Assembly (NCBI GenBank): GCA_001465935.1
Contig: LNKV01000027.1
Span: forward strand, 1 to 64,000
Direction of reading: 5' to 3'
DNA from: Clarireedia homoeocarpa
Taxonomy: Eukaryota > Ascomycota > Leotiomycetes > Helotiales > Rutstroemiaceae
DNA length: 64,000 bases
Within the stretch, counting starts at the first letter, position 1; the number at the start of each line of letters is the position of its first letter. The notes below the pieces were generated by a model. It saw nothing but the letters and a program-made list of their open reading frames with translations. It ran no database searches and was not told the DNA's origin. Position numbers and translations under genes: made by a program. Of this stretch, positions 47,913-59,009 are shown piece after piece.

Positions 47913-49850
47913 ATGACTGATCGCACATCCCCACTTTCTGCAATAGAAACCACGTTCTCTCCTTTCCCCGCAGATTTGCATCATTTTACACCTACAAACG
48001 GATCGAGGATATGCTATAAACCTCTAGATCCTGAGAAGGAGGAGATTCGTCTCCTCGTCATTCCACGTGCTGGCTTTCCTGCTAAGTATGAATTTACTCA
48101 TGTGTCGCTACTTACAGGCATCAAATATGAGGCATTATCGTATGCTTGGGGTGATCTGCCTGCGAGCAAGACCATTCTGATTGGCGAAACGGAGTGTTAT
48201 GTACGCGACAATCTCTTCGCTGCATTGAATACTCTCAGACTAAGATCTCGATCTCGTCAAATATGGGTTGACGCGTTGTGTATTAATCAAGAGGACTTTG
48301 ATGAAAGAAATGCTCAAGTCGCTCTGATGAGTCAAATCTATGCGAAGGCCGACCAAGTCGTGGTATGGTTAGGAAAAGCTGAGAGGGATTATTGGGGCGC
48401 AATGGTCTTGCTTGAAGATTTAGGCAATCTGGAAACGTCTGGCAAAGATCTTTCCAAATTGGTAATTGATCATGCGACTATTAGGCATTCAAAATTCTGG
48501 ACCGAATTATCACTACTTTGCCATCGACCATATTGGCAAAGGCTGTGGATCATTCAAGAAGTTGTTCTGGCTTCGAAAATCAAAGCACATTGTTCCTCAT
48601 TGATCTTCGACTGGGAAAGACTTGATGGGCTATTTTCTCGATTGAATATGATTCAAGAAGCTGCTACGAATCAATTCATCAAAAGTCCCACCGGTGGTGG
48701 TAGTGACAACGGTGGTTTCAGTCTGTTGCAGACGTTGGAGGCGATTCGGAATAGTGTACCTGCTCGGCTGTCTAAACGCAGGCAAGAGATTAAGAAACAG
48801 CTACCACTCCTTGATCTTTTTCTAACTCACAATGAAGCGTTGTGTAGCGACCAGAGGGATAGGTTTTTTGGATTATATAGCCTAGCAAAGGGTTGCTGTA
48901 CAACCGCCACTCCGGCAGATTATCGAAAAACATTCTCAGAGACGATTTCATCAGTGACAGCACATCACTTCCGGCGCCACGCGGACAAAGCAGATGTCAT
49001 CCATAAATACGAGCATTTTCGGCAAACCCTTCTAAGGACAATTCCTCCTTCACTTCGCGCTGCGCATGGCTTTTTCACCGACACTTATGATGCGTTAGAG
49101 GATCAGGAAATTCTCAAAGCAGTTGGGAACATCAGGGGCGCTATATTATGGCTCAGTCCGCCGCTTAAAGGACTTCAATTGAAAGCATATATGGATGAAC
49201 TCGATTACTCGGAATTAAATCTAACCTCTTGCTTAGAGGACCAGCTACGTTACTTTCTACACAAACGTGGAACGAAAGGATATTTTACAAGCGGCGTGCT
49301 GGCCTCTGTAGATGGTATTTGTGACTACGGGCCTGGGCAGAAATGCTCGTTTTCGGCGTTTCACTTGACCGACCAAACCCTTGCCGAGAGCACCAATCCA
49401 TTAAGCCCCTATACTCCGAAATCTCTTCCACCAGGGAAGAAACTTCGTATAACAACACAGCTTATGTCTTCCTTAGGCCAAACACTCCACGAGGCCAAAT
49501 GGATGGTAGAACAGTCCGACAACCCCAATCGCTGCAGGTTATTTCTTGAAGAGAATGGCATGATCGGATATGTCTCAGACAACGCAAAAGTAGGCGACTT
49601 GGTTGTGCAATTTCGCAATACAGCCACTGCTGTTATCTTCAGAAGTCAGGGGAACGATGGCACTATTGTCGGAAAAGCATGTGATTTGCTGGACCGGCGC
49701 TCGCGGAATGGAGGCAGCAAACCTTTTATATGCCAGAACCGGGATCTTCAAGAAACGGGTTTCGATGTGCCTTCTCGCCTGATATGTCTGCGAATGAAAT
49801 TATCAGCCTTAAGGATTTTAGCAAGCTCAAGTACGCTTAATCATGGCTGA
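47913..49850 (+). CDS. HET domain protein (heterokaryon incompatibility type)
   Basis: Single-exon gene of 645 aa. The three HET motifs are clear: YEALSYAWGD (residues ~72-81), IWVDALCINQED, and ERNAQVALMSQIYAKADQVVVWLG, followed by RPYWQRLWIIQEV. HET domains in fungi trigger or regulate cell death after non-self recognition, though many genomic copies have no known phenotype. The C-terminal half lacks repeats (no WD40, ankyrin or TPR seen) and ends in a region typical of this group (LFLEENGMIGYVSDNAKVGD). The first in-frame ATG, 47913, was used. Confidence 0.93.
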   Translation: MTDRTSPLSAIETTFSPFPADLHHFTPTNGSRICYKPLDPEKEEIRLLVIPRAGFPAKYEFTHVSLLTGIKYEALSYAWGDLPASKTILIGETECYVRDNLFAALNTLRLRSRSRQIWVDALCINQEDFDERNAQVALMSQIYAKADQVVVWLGKAERDYWGAMVLLEDLGNLETSGKDLSKLVIDHATIRHSKFWTELSLLCHRPYWQRLWIIQEVVLASKIKAHCSSLIFDWERLDGLFSRLNMIQEAATNQFIKSPTGGGSDNGGFSLLQTLEAIRNSVPARLSKRRQEIKKQLPLLDLFLTHNEALCSDQRDRFFGLYSLAKGCCTTATPADYRKTFSETISSVTAHHFRRHADKADVIHKYEHFRQTLLRTIPPSLRAAHGFFTDTYDALEDQEILKAVGNIRGAILWLSPPLKGLQLKAYMDELDYSELNLTSCLEDQLRYFLHKRGTKGYFTSGVLASVDGICDYGPGQKCSFSAFHLTDQTLAESTNPLSPYTPKSLPPGKKLRITTQLMSSLGQTLHEAKWMVEQSDNPNRCRLFLEENGMIGYVSDNAKVGDLVVQFRNTATAVIFRSQGNDGTIVGKACDLLDRRSRNGGSKPFICQNRDLQETGFDVPSRLICLRMKLSALRILASSSTLNHG

Positions 49851-49971
49851 CTTCAATGTGCCCTCATTGCCCATTTTTGTAGCACAATCCATTCAGTTCT
49901 TGTCATCCACTTCAGGGAGCTCTGTATAGTATATACTGCTAGTTATCGATAACTGAGAGTTTATATCGTCG
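49851..49971. other. Short intergenic stretch
   Basis: 3' flank of the HET gene; nothing else seen. Confidence 0.5.
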
Positions 49972-50940
49972 ATGCATACGACTACACCTTCTTGCACTCT
50001 CACTGCGAATACCAACAAAGCTAAACTTAGAGCGTGTCGTACAACTACATTCGGTTATTCATCTCAGTTCCTTTTAGAGTTGCGCCAATTGATATGGAAG
50101 CATGCGTTACCTAACCCACAACTTGTCAAAATACTCGTCGAGCCCTTTTCGCAAGAAGGCAATCAGATCGATCGAATTTTACAACCGACGCGGTCAGGTA
50201 ACTATGGCGCTCTACGACTAGCTAACCGAGCGGAGACAAAAACATGTGGTAGAGGTCGAAATCGACGGGTTTGAAAACTTGCCGTGAATCAGGTTCAATC
50301 GCCATTGGGGGGTATGAAATTACTTGCCATGTCACTTTGGATCTTGCTCGCTTGAATTTCGGCCGAATTCCCGGTGGATACTGGCGTACCCGTGCAAAAA
50401 TAGCTCCATAAGACCATGATCTTCTTCGTGGATTTCTCTGCTTGCTAAAACCTAACACCATCTACCTTTCGCTGAAGGAATGGAGACCGGTCGTCGTCTT
50501 TCTTTGAGTTGCAAGAGCTGATCTTGCTACGAGATTTCAATCATGTTTATGTGTTGTCATGTGTGGTTAGGTCTAATGATTACCTCAAAGCCGTTGTCAC
50601 TGAGGCGCTTGCAGCGCAGAGAAATAAGTGGACAGCCACCCCAGTTTTAACGGTGGAAATCATGACTACCTATAAGCTTCAAGAATTACCATGGTGGATG
50701 TGACGTATAAGACAATTATATCAAATTCATTCGGAAGCACCATAGAATGTTTCATCTTCGACAGGCTGAGTTAATTTACCTGTTAATGTGTTTCCAGTCC
50801 AACATTTGATCTACCCCTTGATCAATACCACGAATTATGGGGTGTATGGAAGCTCAAACGATCTTCATTCGAACAACCGTCGAAGGATCTATTCGAGCTT
50901 TTCCGTGCCTTTCTCCAATGAAGGACAGTGAGATGACTGA
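49972..50940 (+). pseudogene. Decayed 2EXR-family gene
   Basis: The first open segment (49972-50274) reads SQFLLELRQLIWKHALPNPQ followed by LVKI, the hallmark of the fungal 2EXR domain (usually LPPELRLKIW). After GALRLANRA the frame is lost. Downstream pieces in different frames still look like the rest of such a protein (for example RLKPNTIYL-like and LKEWRPVVV-like stretches near 50,450-50,510, and 50509-50703), separated by stops and frameshifts. I found no splice pattern that restores a continuous frame, so I call it a pseudogene; a family member with unusual introns is the alternative. Confidence 0.55.
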
Positions 50941-51087
50941 ATAAACATGTGACCTTTCACCCCGCGTAATGACGTCAATACATCGCACAGCACCTTTTGA
51001 AGATACACTCATCTTCAAACCTGATGCTTAAGCACTTCCAATTTCTCTTTTGCTCACATCCGCATAAGAATACAATCTAACATCATC
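50941..51087. promoter_or_regulatory. Upstream region of FabG-like reductase
   Basis: Short region before the start at 51088. Presumed promoter and leader; no specific element claimed. Confidence 0.4.
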
Positions 51088-51918
51088 ATGTTAATCACAG
51101 ATTTCACAGGCCATCTCGCTCTCATAACCGGAGCCACCGGCGGCATAGGCCAAGCTACAGCCCTCGCTCTCGCCAACCTAGGCTGCTCTATCGCCGTCCA
51201 CTACAACAGCGCATCCTCCACCGCCACCGACCTCGTGAAAAAACTCCAAGAAAAGGGTGTCAAAGCCGAATCATTCCAAGCCGATCTCACCAACTACGAC
51301 TCCGTCCGCACTCTCCACAAACACGTAACCACACTCATGGGTCACCCCACCATTCTCTTCAACAACGCCGGTTTGATCTCCGGTCCCAACCGCGCAACCG
51401 ACATCTCTGAAATCGACATTGCGGATTTTGAAACCACGTGGAAAGCCAACTGCGGATCGGCGTTTCTTCTAACGCAACTTTGTATGCCGGCGATGGTGGA
51501 AAAGAGGTGGGGAAGAGTTATTTTTGGCAGTAGTGTGGCGGGGTTTACGGGTGGCGTGATTGGTCCGCATTACGCTTCTTCGAAGAGCGCATTGCATGGG
51601 TTGGTTCATTGGCTGGCGAGTGCGTATGCGGAGAGGGGCATTACGGTTAATGGGGTGGCGCCGGCGTTGATTGCGGAGACGAAGATGTTGCCGGGGAGTA
51701 ATGAGGAGTTGGCGAAAAGTAAGTTTGTTGATTTCCCATGGGAACCCGCGGTCTGAATTTGAGTTGGAGATAGCTTTTGGTGCTGATGGATTACAGAGAT
51801 ACCTATTGGGAGATTGGGCACCCCGGATGAGATTGCGGCGACGGTGGAGTGGATGGTTAAGACTGGGTATGTTACTAATAAAGTAGTGGGGGTTGATGGT
51901 GGGATGTTTGTCCAATGA
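51088..51918 (+). CDS. Short-chain reductase, 3-oxoacyl-ACP reductase (FabG)-like
   Basis: Exons 51088-51718 and 51797-51918 give 250 aa, the standard classical SDR length. TGATGGIG (residues ~14-21) binds the nucleotide, FNNAG lies at 91-95, catalytic Ser is at 148/149 (FGSSVAG), and YASSK gives Tyr162 and Lys166. The C-terminus IGRLGTPDEIAATVEWM and VVGVDGGMFV is typical of FabG-like enzymes. It probably reduces or oxidises a small carbonyl substrate; the exact one is unknown. The first exon is rich in C at third positions, while its last part and exon 2 are G-rich. It is convergent with the amine oxidase. Confidence 0.9.
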
Positions 51919-52135
51919 GTGGAATCATTTATTTGCTCTTACATATACTCCAGAGGGAAAAAATTGAAAATTTACTGAGAATAGCAGAGCGTAGCATCAA
52001 GAACCTCGGACAACGGGGTAAAGAGATAATTTCCCAAACATCTCGTGAGTGAGAGTATCTATTATGCATTGATATCGACTGAGCGGAGGGCACCTGATTT
52101 GTAAAATACATACAAAATTTCAATCCCCCAGCCAT

Positions 52136-53848
52136 CTACTTGCCCTTCAATATTGCATCAGCCTCTCTCCATCCTGACAGCAAAGCACCATGAACTGTCG
52201 CAAAATGATTCACACTAGTATGCTCCCCAGCAAATCTCAGTGTAGCTCCCTGCTCATTAATCACTGGTTTCTGGAACTCAGCTCTGTGTTGTGTTTCGGA
52301 AACTCCTGTGATCATATGGCTGTAGCTTCCCAGGGAATGCTTATCAGTTGCCCATCGAGTCACATGCACCGCATCAGGTAGGGGCGGTTCCCTACCCAGC
52401 CATTTCGTAAGAGCACGATGAACAATCATGCTAGCTTCTTTGTCGGATAAACCTTCAATGTAGGTAGCGCTGGAGCAGGATACAAATGCAGAGAGCGCTG
52501 GAAAGCCAGTGAGGGAATGGAGATTTATGAGAAAGAGGGAGCTAGGGCCGGGCTTGACGCCAGATGGAGATATGGAGAGACCGGGTATTTCAGCAGTGAA
52601 GCCTATGAATGTATCGGGTTCTTCGGGGTCGTCTGCTGAAGAGTCCGGTGCCAGTCTTGAAGACCTTGAATGATCGTTTGTCGGAGAATCCTCTTCGTCC
52701 GATTCATCAGGCTTCATACTCGTGAACCCTTTCTTGAGCATAGAAAAAAACGGTTCCGTCTTCCACCATGGAGACGAGTATACGAGAAATATCTTATCCA
52801 AAGTACCAAAACCCAATGAACCAATAGCTTCAACTTTTGGAGCAGGTAATTGAGGACTGAACAATGACTTCTGCTCAGCTGCTGATTCAAATGGTCGGAC
52901 GTATTTTTTTAAAACACCCAAAGGTATCGTGCTAACAACTTCTCCGGCTGTGAACGTTCCATCACTAGTTTCAATTTCAATCGGGTTCGTGGACCATGAA
53001 ATATGCTTCACTGCAACCCCAAGCTTTACCTGATCTCGTTCAAGAACCCTTTTTGCAACCTCGTTTATCACAGCTATATAACCATCGCCAAGAAACACCT
53101 GGCTTCCATCGAAATCATCGATAGAATATTCCAAGAGTCCTAATCCAGGTTCATCCTCAGAATGCTCGGCTGTAGATTTGTCTAGCGCCCCGGCCTCCAT
53201 CCCTTCGACGAATTGAGGCAACGAACTAAGTGTATGATGATATTCCTCTGGTATCGTATGGTACGCAGCCTCAAAACCTTCATCTTTTTGAATAGCTTCC
53301 AAAATCGTCATATGTTTCGCATCATCGCCATAGCTTAAGGCTGTCTCATGTAGAGCACCGATGAGACCCCACAGCGAACCTAGCAGCGTCTGTGAGACTT
53401 CTGACGGAATCACTAGATTCTTCCCCGTCTGGTTCTTATCGGCATCCGCGGCTTTGAAGCACACGCTACAATCGAGCTCCTTCATATGCTTGTGTGGTAA
53501 GATTTGGACCAATGGGTTTGGCTTGTCTTTGGTACCAATTCCGTGTATCCAATTTGCACCTGTATCTAGTCTACTGCCGTTGACATATACCGACTCGATA
53601 CGCCCGCCTATTCGATCTCGTGCTTCCAGTACAAGCAATCTTTTGCCTTCTTTGTATGTTGAATGATCTGAAAGTCTGGAAGCACATGCTAGCCCCGACA
53701 TACCAGCTCCAATAATTATCGTATCGTAATGTCGGGATGCATCATGTTGTAACATGGTGGCAAAAGGCCTGGAGGTGGTAACTGCGAAGCTGGGTTTGGC
53801 TTTCGGGAGTAGGCGCAGGAGTTCTTGACATCGAAGATTATAATTCAT
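52136..53848 (-). CDS. FAD-dependent amine oxidase (polyamine oxidase-like)
   Basis: Single-exon gene of 570 aa. The dinucleotide-binding motif TIIIGAGMSGLACASRL (about residues 43-59) is followed by LLVLEARDRIGGR and the substrate-side motif LDTGANWIHGI, both characteristic of polyamine and monoamine oxidases. The C-terminal FAD contact LRFAGEHTSVNHFATVHGA is intact. An acidic/Ser insert (about residues 378-412) interrupts the substrate domain. The N-terminus (LLRLLPKAKPSFAVTTSRPF) is basic and Ser/Thr-rich and might target mitochondria, or Met32 could be used instead. Likely role: oxidation of polyamines or related amines, releasing hydrogen peroxide. Histone-demethylase-type SWIRM is absent. 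Confidence 0.9.
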   Translation of the reverse strand: MNYNLRCQELLRLLPKAKPSFAVTTSRPFATMLQHDASRHYDTIIIGAGMSGLACASRLSDHSTYKEGKRLLVLEARDRIGGRIESVYVNGSRLDTGANWIHGIGTKDKPNPLVQILPHKHMKELDCSVCFKAADADKNQTGKNLVIPSEVSQTLLGSLWGLIGALHETALSYGDDAKHMTILEAIQKDEGFEAAYHTIPEEYHHTLSSLPQFVEGMEAGALDKSTAEHSEDEPGLGLLEYSIDDFDGSQVFLGDGYIAVINEVAKRVLERDQVKLGVAVKHISWSTNPIEIETSDGTFTAGEVVSTIPLGVLKKYVRPFESAAEQKSLFSPQLPAPKVEAIGSLGFGTLDKIFLVYSSPWWKTEPFFSMLKKGFTSMKPDESDEEDSPTNDHSRSSRLAPDSSADDPEEPDTFIGFTAEIPGLSISPSGVKPGPSSLFLINLHSLTGFPALSAFVSCSSATYIEGLSDKEASMIVHRALTKWLGREPPLPDAVHVTRWATDKHSLGSYSHMITGVSETQHRAEFQKPVINEQGATLRFAGEHTSVNHFATVHGALLSGWREADAILKGK

Positions 53849-54864
53849 AGATTCTGAGATACAATGAACTCAATCGAAAGTAGAGTAGGTGAAGTTATGA
53901 ATATCTAAACACCTCTGTAGATAGAGGTGAGATTTAACAATATTGATAGAGGTTGGCAACAGTTGGTACCTTGATTGATGACTCAGCATATCCATGTCAA
54001 AATAATGTGTTTTGACCTCAAGTCTTAAAATATTACTTCACCAGCTTTTGACTAACTATCTTATTAAAGGAAGGCCGGCCTACCCCTATTTAGCAGCTCT
54101 GATTAGTCCATTAAAAATGGCAGTAATATGACTTATGTATATCTGATTCGGCTAGGCTCTTTGGCTAGGATCTGATTTATATACACTAAAAAATTACACT
54201 TTTATAAGAGCAATAGCGAGTTACCCTCTGAGCAGAGCAGGGAGCCTAAAGCGACCCGCGACAGCTCGTACTTTCTTATGTCAACTTTGATATCTATTGC
54301 GAGGGAGGTATAAAGTCGTTTGAAGATTTAAAAGCAATCTTGTATAGACATTGCATAGACTTATCAAGGTAATTTCATGAAACTGTACATGATGAGTCTA
54401 AATGCGAGGGAGAATTTAAACGCAAGGGTACTCTCAACAACTGCAGCCTGAAGTGTACAATATCTGCAACAGGCTGTACAAAATTAACAAAACACAAGAT
54501 ACAGCAGCCATGGGCCTCTATACCACCTCTGGAAAAGAGAAATTGATGTTCATCTCGGACAATATCCCATCAATACTGCTACTGAGCGTGAGATGAAATG
54601 CTCCAGTCCTTTACACGATTATACCTACGTATATATGACTATCTATTATAGACAACTCTCCTATAATATTGTTAATAAGAATAAAGAACAACCTCTTGGA
54701 GCTCTCAGTCTATTTGACAACAACCTATGCCTGGGCACCCGTTCACTTCCGACTACATAACATCCTACTTCGCATGATTCACCCCCCCTAATCTGGTACC
54801 TCATCCCACCACGATTTTCATTTTTTACTAGTCTGTATCTGCAAGTATTCTATATATCACAGTT
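53849..54864. other. AT-rich intergenic region, possible decayed element
   Basis: Upstream region of the amine oxidase and 3' flank of the aquaglyceroporin. From 54,000 to 54,780 it is AT-rich with interrupted protein-like snippets, as in mutated repeats, but I see no terminal repeats or recognisable transposon protein. Confidence 0.35.
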
Positions 54865-56209
54865 TCATACCATTGATCGGTTCTTTTTGAGTCCACTGTC
54901 ATTTTTTCCACGAGCTCCAGGAATAAGACGCTTCAGGCCCATCCAAGGAGTATTGATAGGGGATTTACCAGTGAAGATGAAGACATCTGTTGTACTTCTT
55001 AGCATACTTATCACCATGTTCGTGAAAATGACAAAACACATACCATAAAGCCATCCACCAAAAAGACAACCAAAGATCGGAGCCACCATCGGAACCCAAA
55101 AGTAATAGTTCCCCGCGCTCCAAACTTCATGACCATAACCCAAGAAGTAACTCATTAATCTCGGACCAAAATCTCTTGCTAGATTAATAGCATATCCAGT
55201 CTCCCAACCGAAACATGCACCGATGCCGAAGATAACGAAGAATAGCCCTAATGGGGTGAGATTTCCTGCTCCAAGATTTCCTGGATCCTGGAGGGAGTAA
55301 ATACAGAACATCAGTATGGCGCTGGCGATGAACTCAGAGAAGAATTGTCCTGTCTTCGTCATGAACGCCGCCGGGTAAGTGCAGAATATTCCAGCAGACG
55401 ATGTATTCCCCCCAACGGTACGGATGTTTGGACCACCTTCGTAGACATCAATTGCAGATTTATAGTTTGCTTTCAAACATGTTAGCAGATGAGCTACGAA
55501 TGTGGAATGTATATGATCGCACCATAAACAATCCCAGAAGCACAAAAAGCACCTAGGGTCTGCGCGAGCATGTAGATGGGGAATTTGCGCCATGGAAATT
55601 TGCGATACACGCAGTTTGCAAATGTGACTGCGGGATTGATGTGAGCTCCCGAAACACCTGATGCGTAAACTCCTAGCATGACTCCGATACTGTGAGGGCG
55701 TTAGTAAATGTAAAGAGGTGCTAAGAGAGGAGTATCACTCACCCCCAACCCCATGTGATTGATTGGTATGATCCCTTCTCGCCGCGGCTTAGAACTACTT
55801 GTGCGACGGAGCCATCACCGAAGAGAATCACTATCAGAGCATGTTAGCAGTAAAGCCACTCCGCAATACAGTTTAAGTGAACAACATCACTAAAAGAGGC
55901 AGATCACTCACGGATGAAGACACCAAAGAACTCTGAAAAAGGTTCACGAAGAGTGTGTCTGATACGACTCCATAAAAGATCCGGCTTGGATTGAGAGACC
56001 TCTTCTTGGGGAATATGATGATCAATACCAGCCCCGTGCTCCGCGTAGGCACCACTAGTCATAGTGGAAAGGGTCTGCATATTTGATGGTGCTAAGGTGA
56101 GGTCTTGAGAAGAAGCATTCTCAAAGTGTTGAGGACGTTCGTCATGGCTGAAGCTGGACGGTGGGGAGTTGTTTTTCTTGGGACTCATTTTGTAATTTTC
56201 GATTTTCAT
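54865..56209 (-). CDS. Aquaglyceroporin (MIP family)
   Basis: Exons 56209-55912, 55830-55743, 55689-55523 and 55469-54865 give 385 aa, phases exact. First pore motif GAHINPAVTF (NPA at about 147-149); second GYAINLARDFGPR, where NLA replaces NPA and Asp284 follows, the signature of glycerol-conducting members. Six membrane helices and two half-helices are visible, flanked by a ~95-aa Ser/Pro-rich N-terminus and a basic C-terminus. It should conduct glycerol, and perhaps water, across the plasma membrane. Met at 56188 is an alternative start. The divergent glycerol kinase 2.8 kb away suggests a shared role in glycerol use or osmotic balance. Confidence 0.9.
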
Positions 56210-59009
56210 GCTTTTGTGCCGAACAGTGGAAACTAAAAGCTGGAAAAGATGATGATAGTGAGGATAGGTCAAGCAATACACCCACATGGAAGATTCTCAG
56301 AACGTTCGTTATATACAGTTTCGACCTCACGAGAGACAATCACATCCCACGTTAAGACTGTCAAACGACGTGGGATGGATGTCATTACTCGAATACAGAT
56401 TATCATGCTACTGCCGAGCAATACCTGAGAATAACACACGCCCTATCATATGCAACTTTGCTCTTGAGAGATATCTACTAGAACTTCCGATTACCCCCAC
56501 GAATCTCACCTACCTTTTCGAAAACATAGACCGAGATGCATATACTGCTTCGATAGAACGGAAGATCAGAATACGTGGAATCCTTGACCCCTGTCGTTGA
56601 TAATATGGTCAAGGCAGGTTTCTTCGACCAACTTGAGAGACAGGTAAACGTTGACATACCATTCCGCATCGGGGTATTGACGAACGGCAAAACGGGCGCG
56701 CGGGGTAGAGTATTCTCATGCTAATTATCGTGAAAGAACTTTCATCGATTGGGCAGTCATTATCTGGCAGTGACACTGCAGTGTTGAGTAACTTTCAATG
56801 GCCATCTGCGCGGAGCTGCATGATACCATGCTGCCGTGGATTTATCCTTGGCAATTTTGGGTAATATATCGTGTACAAATCACGGATCATCATATCTGTT
56901 GGCTGTCGATAGTCAGAGTGAAAGAGCAGCCCGAGAACGTGAGTATTGAACGCCTGGAAAATGGAAGTGGTGATGTTTCATGGTAACACAAAGCCTCTCG
57001 GAATAGCTAGATTTTGGTGGCAAATCATACATATCAATGTTGTGAGCCGTGATGGCAAGCACAACGGAAGCAGACTTACGTCTCTCCCACACCGTCAACT
57101 GTTGTGATATTGTAAATAATCAAGAACTGAGTATTGCATAACGGAAGACTGCATATACTGGTAGCGTAGTGTATGGAAGTTTGAGCACAAAAATATTTCT
57201 GTAGGATTCTCCACCAATCGAAAGTGAATTGGAGACTCTGGTATTGACAGGTCGTTTCAAGATGGCGGGCACCAAGCCAGTCAACAAGGAATTGCGTTAA
57301 TCATGGGATAGCCAAGCCATAGCTTGATGAGCATTACAAACCTCGCATGAAATGAATGAAATTTGGGTCAAATTAGATGGGAATGTTGAAATGCCGAAGT
57401 GAATGTTCACTTTCAAAATGAAATTTGTGGCGAGTACTCGCCGCCGCTCAGTACTTTGGTGGTCAAGTAACAATGACAGTGCATCATCCCTTGTCTTCAG
57501 CACGAAGAGACGCCTCAACCCCGCATATGACCTGGATAATATCGGTGCTTGCCTTCGATATCGAGTAGTATATCCTTGCCGAGTCGTTGCTAGGAGGGGC
57601 AGGTAAGATGGCCTTGCAAACTGAATAGAATCAGATTGGTTGCAGCAATCACTTGTCTTCTCTATCATTTGAATGCATGGCTCAAGACTATTGTTTCCAA
57701 GACATGGCAAGCTCTAGTAGAATAGGTTGTCAAGCTCTTTTCAGGGGTCCTAGGGTCCGTTGATCAACTTTTATTCCACAAGCCCGACAACCCTTACAAC
57801 CCCTCACTGAAAGGCAACCATTGCTAATGACTCTTTATGCGATGTTGTGGTGATTTTTGTTTCTGATGATGACTGCGGGGACCCAGAAATAGACTGTTGG
57901 AATATTTTGACCCTCATGGTTGTTGAATTTGGGTAGTGGGGCTATTTTATGCATGAAGCATGCTGCAGGTGATTCGAGAACGTCGCGCTTAGCCCATTAT
58001 ATTCTAGGATGTGTGAAGGATCTGTCAATTTGATTTTTCGGATAGTAAAAGTTCGCGCGATGTGGTTTTGGTATTCAATAATCTGACATGTGGAGACAGG
58101 AGACAATGCGGGGTTTAGCGTAAAGATTCTCAAAGCGGAGACTGTCCCCCGACATGCTTTTGGGAAGCCTCCCCCGGCTATGTCTATAGCCTGCTTGGCA
58201 TTAAGCCCGTTATTCATAGTCCCATTGAGAATAGTATCTATTTTGATTTTCAGCCGTAATAGAGAAAGAAAGATGATGTGATGACTTCCTTACGAATGTG
58301 ATATGCTGACACCTACCGAGGTATGATCAGGGAATGACCCTGAGTGATAGAAAACCTCGTTGCACGCGAACATCTTAATCGGCAAAACCTCCGACAGGTC
58401 TTGCTAGCTATCGTAATGTTAACGTAGTATCTGTTGTGCTATGTTGGTAAGCACGGCTTCTCCGTACGATTCCAAAATTTAGTGAGCTTTGACCAACGTT
58501 GTTCCATCCTCCATATCTTCCTTTCGATGTTACCTACTCTCTTGAGATGCAGGCAAGGTTCCCCGCTCAAAGGCTAGACAGTTCTTTTTTTCAGTGCCCG
58601 CGGGCGAGAAGGCTCCATGGAGAGCTTTTTCCTTGCAAATTGATCATCTCCTTGATGTGTCTCGTACGGTACGCGCAATGTACTTAGTATGATTGCTGAA
58701 CCCATGTCCTTCCATCAATATAATGCCTGAATTGAGTGGTGAAATAAAGCCTTGACCATACTTTGATACTGTTGATTATATCCCTCTCGGTGGAATTGCA
58801 TCCGTCTGGTGCTGCATTGTGGTTGATATAGACCAGTATAATAGACTTTTCCACCACCAAGGCCTTCACTGTCACCTGTTCAATCGCTTCAACATTCCAG
58901 TTGTTGAGAGGACTCCAAGAGCTTGTATCGTCCTCCACTCCTGCCGTCAGAAAATCCTACAAAACTCTGCACCAGATCCTCCCGAGCCTAAGCCAGCACC
59001 AATCTCAAG
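56210..59009. other. Intergenic between aquaglyceroporin and glycerol kinase
   Basis: 2.8 kb between divergent glycerol genes. No further gene supported; short open frames on both strands lack family resemblance. Both promoters should lie near its ends. Confidence 0.45.

Noticed and set aside
50509..50703. Separate small gene
   Set aside because: Better explained as the decayed tail of the 2EXR gene starting at 49972.
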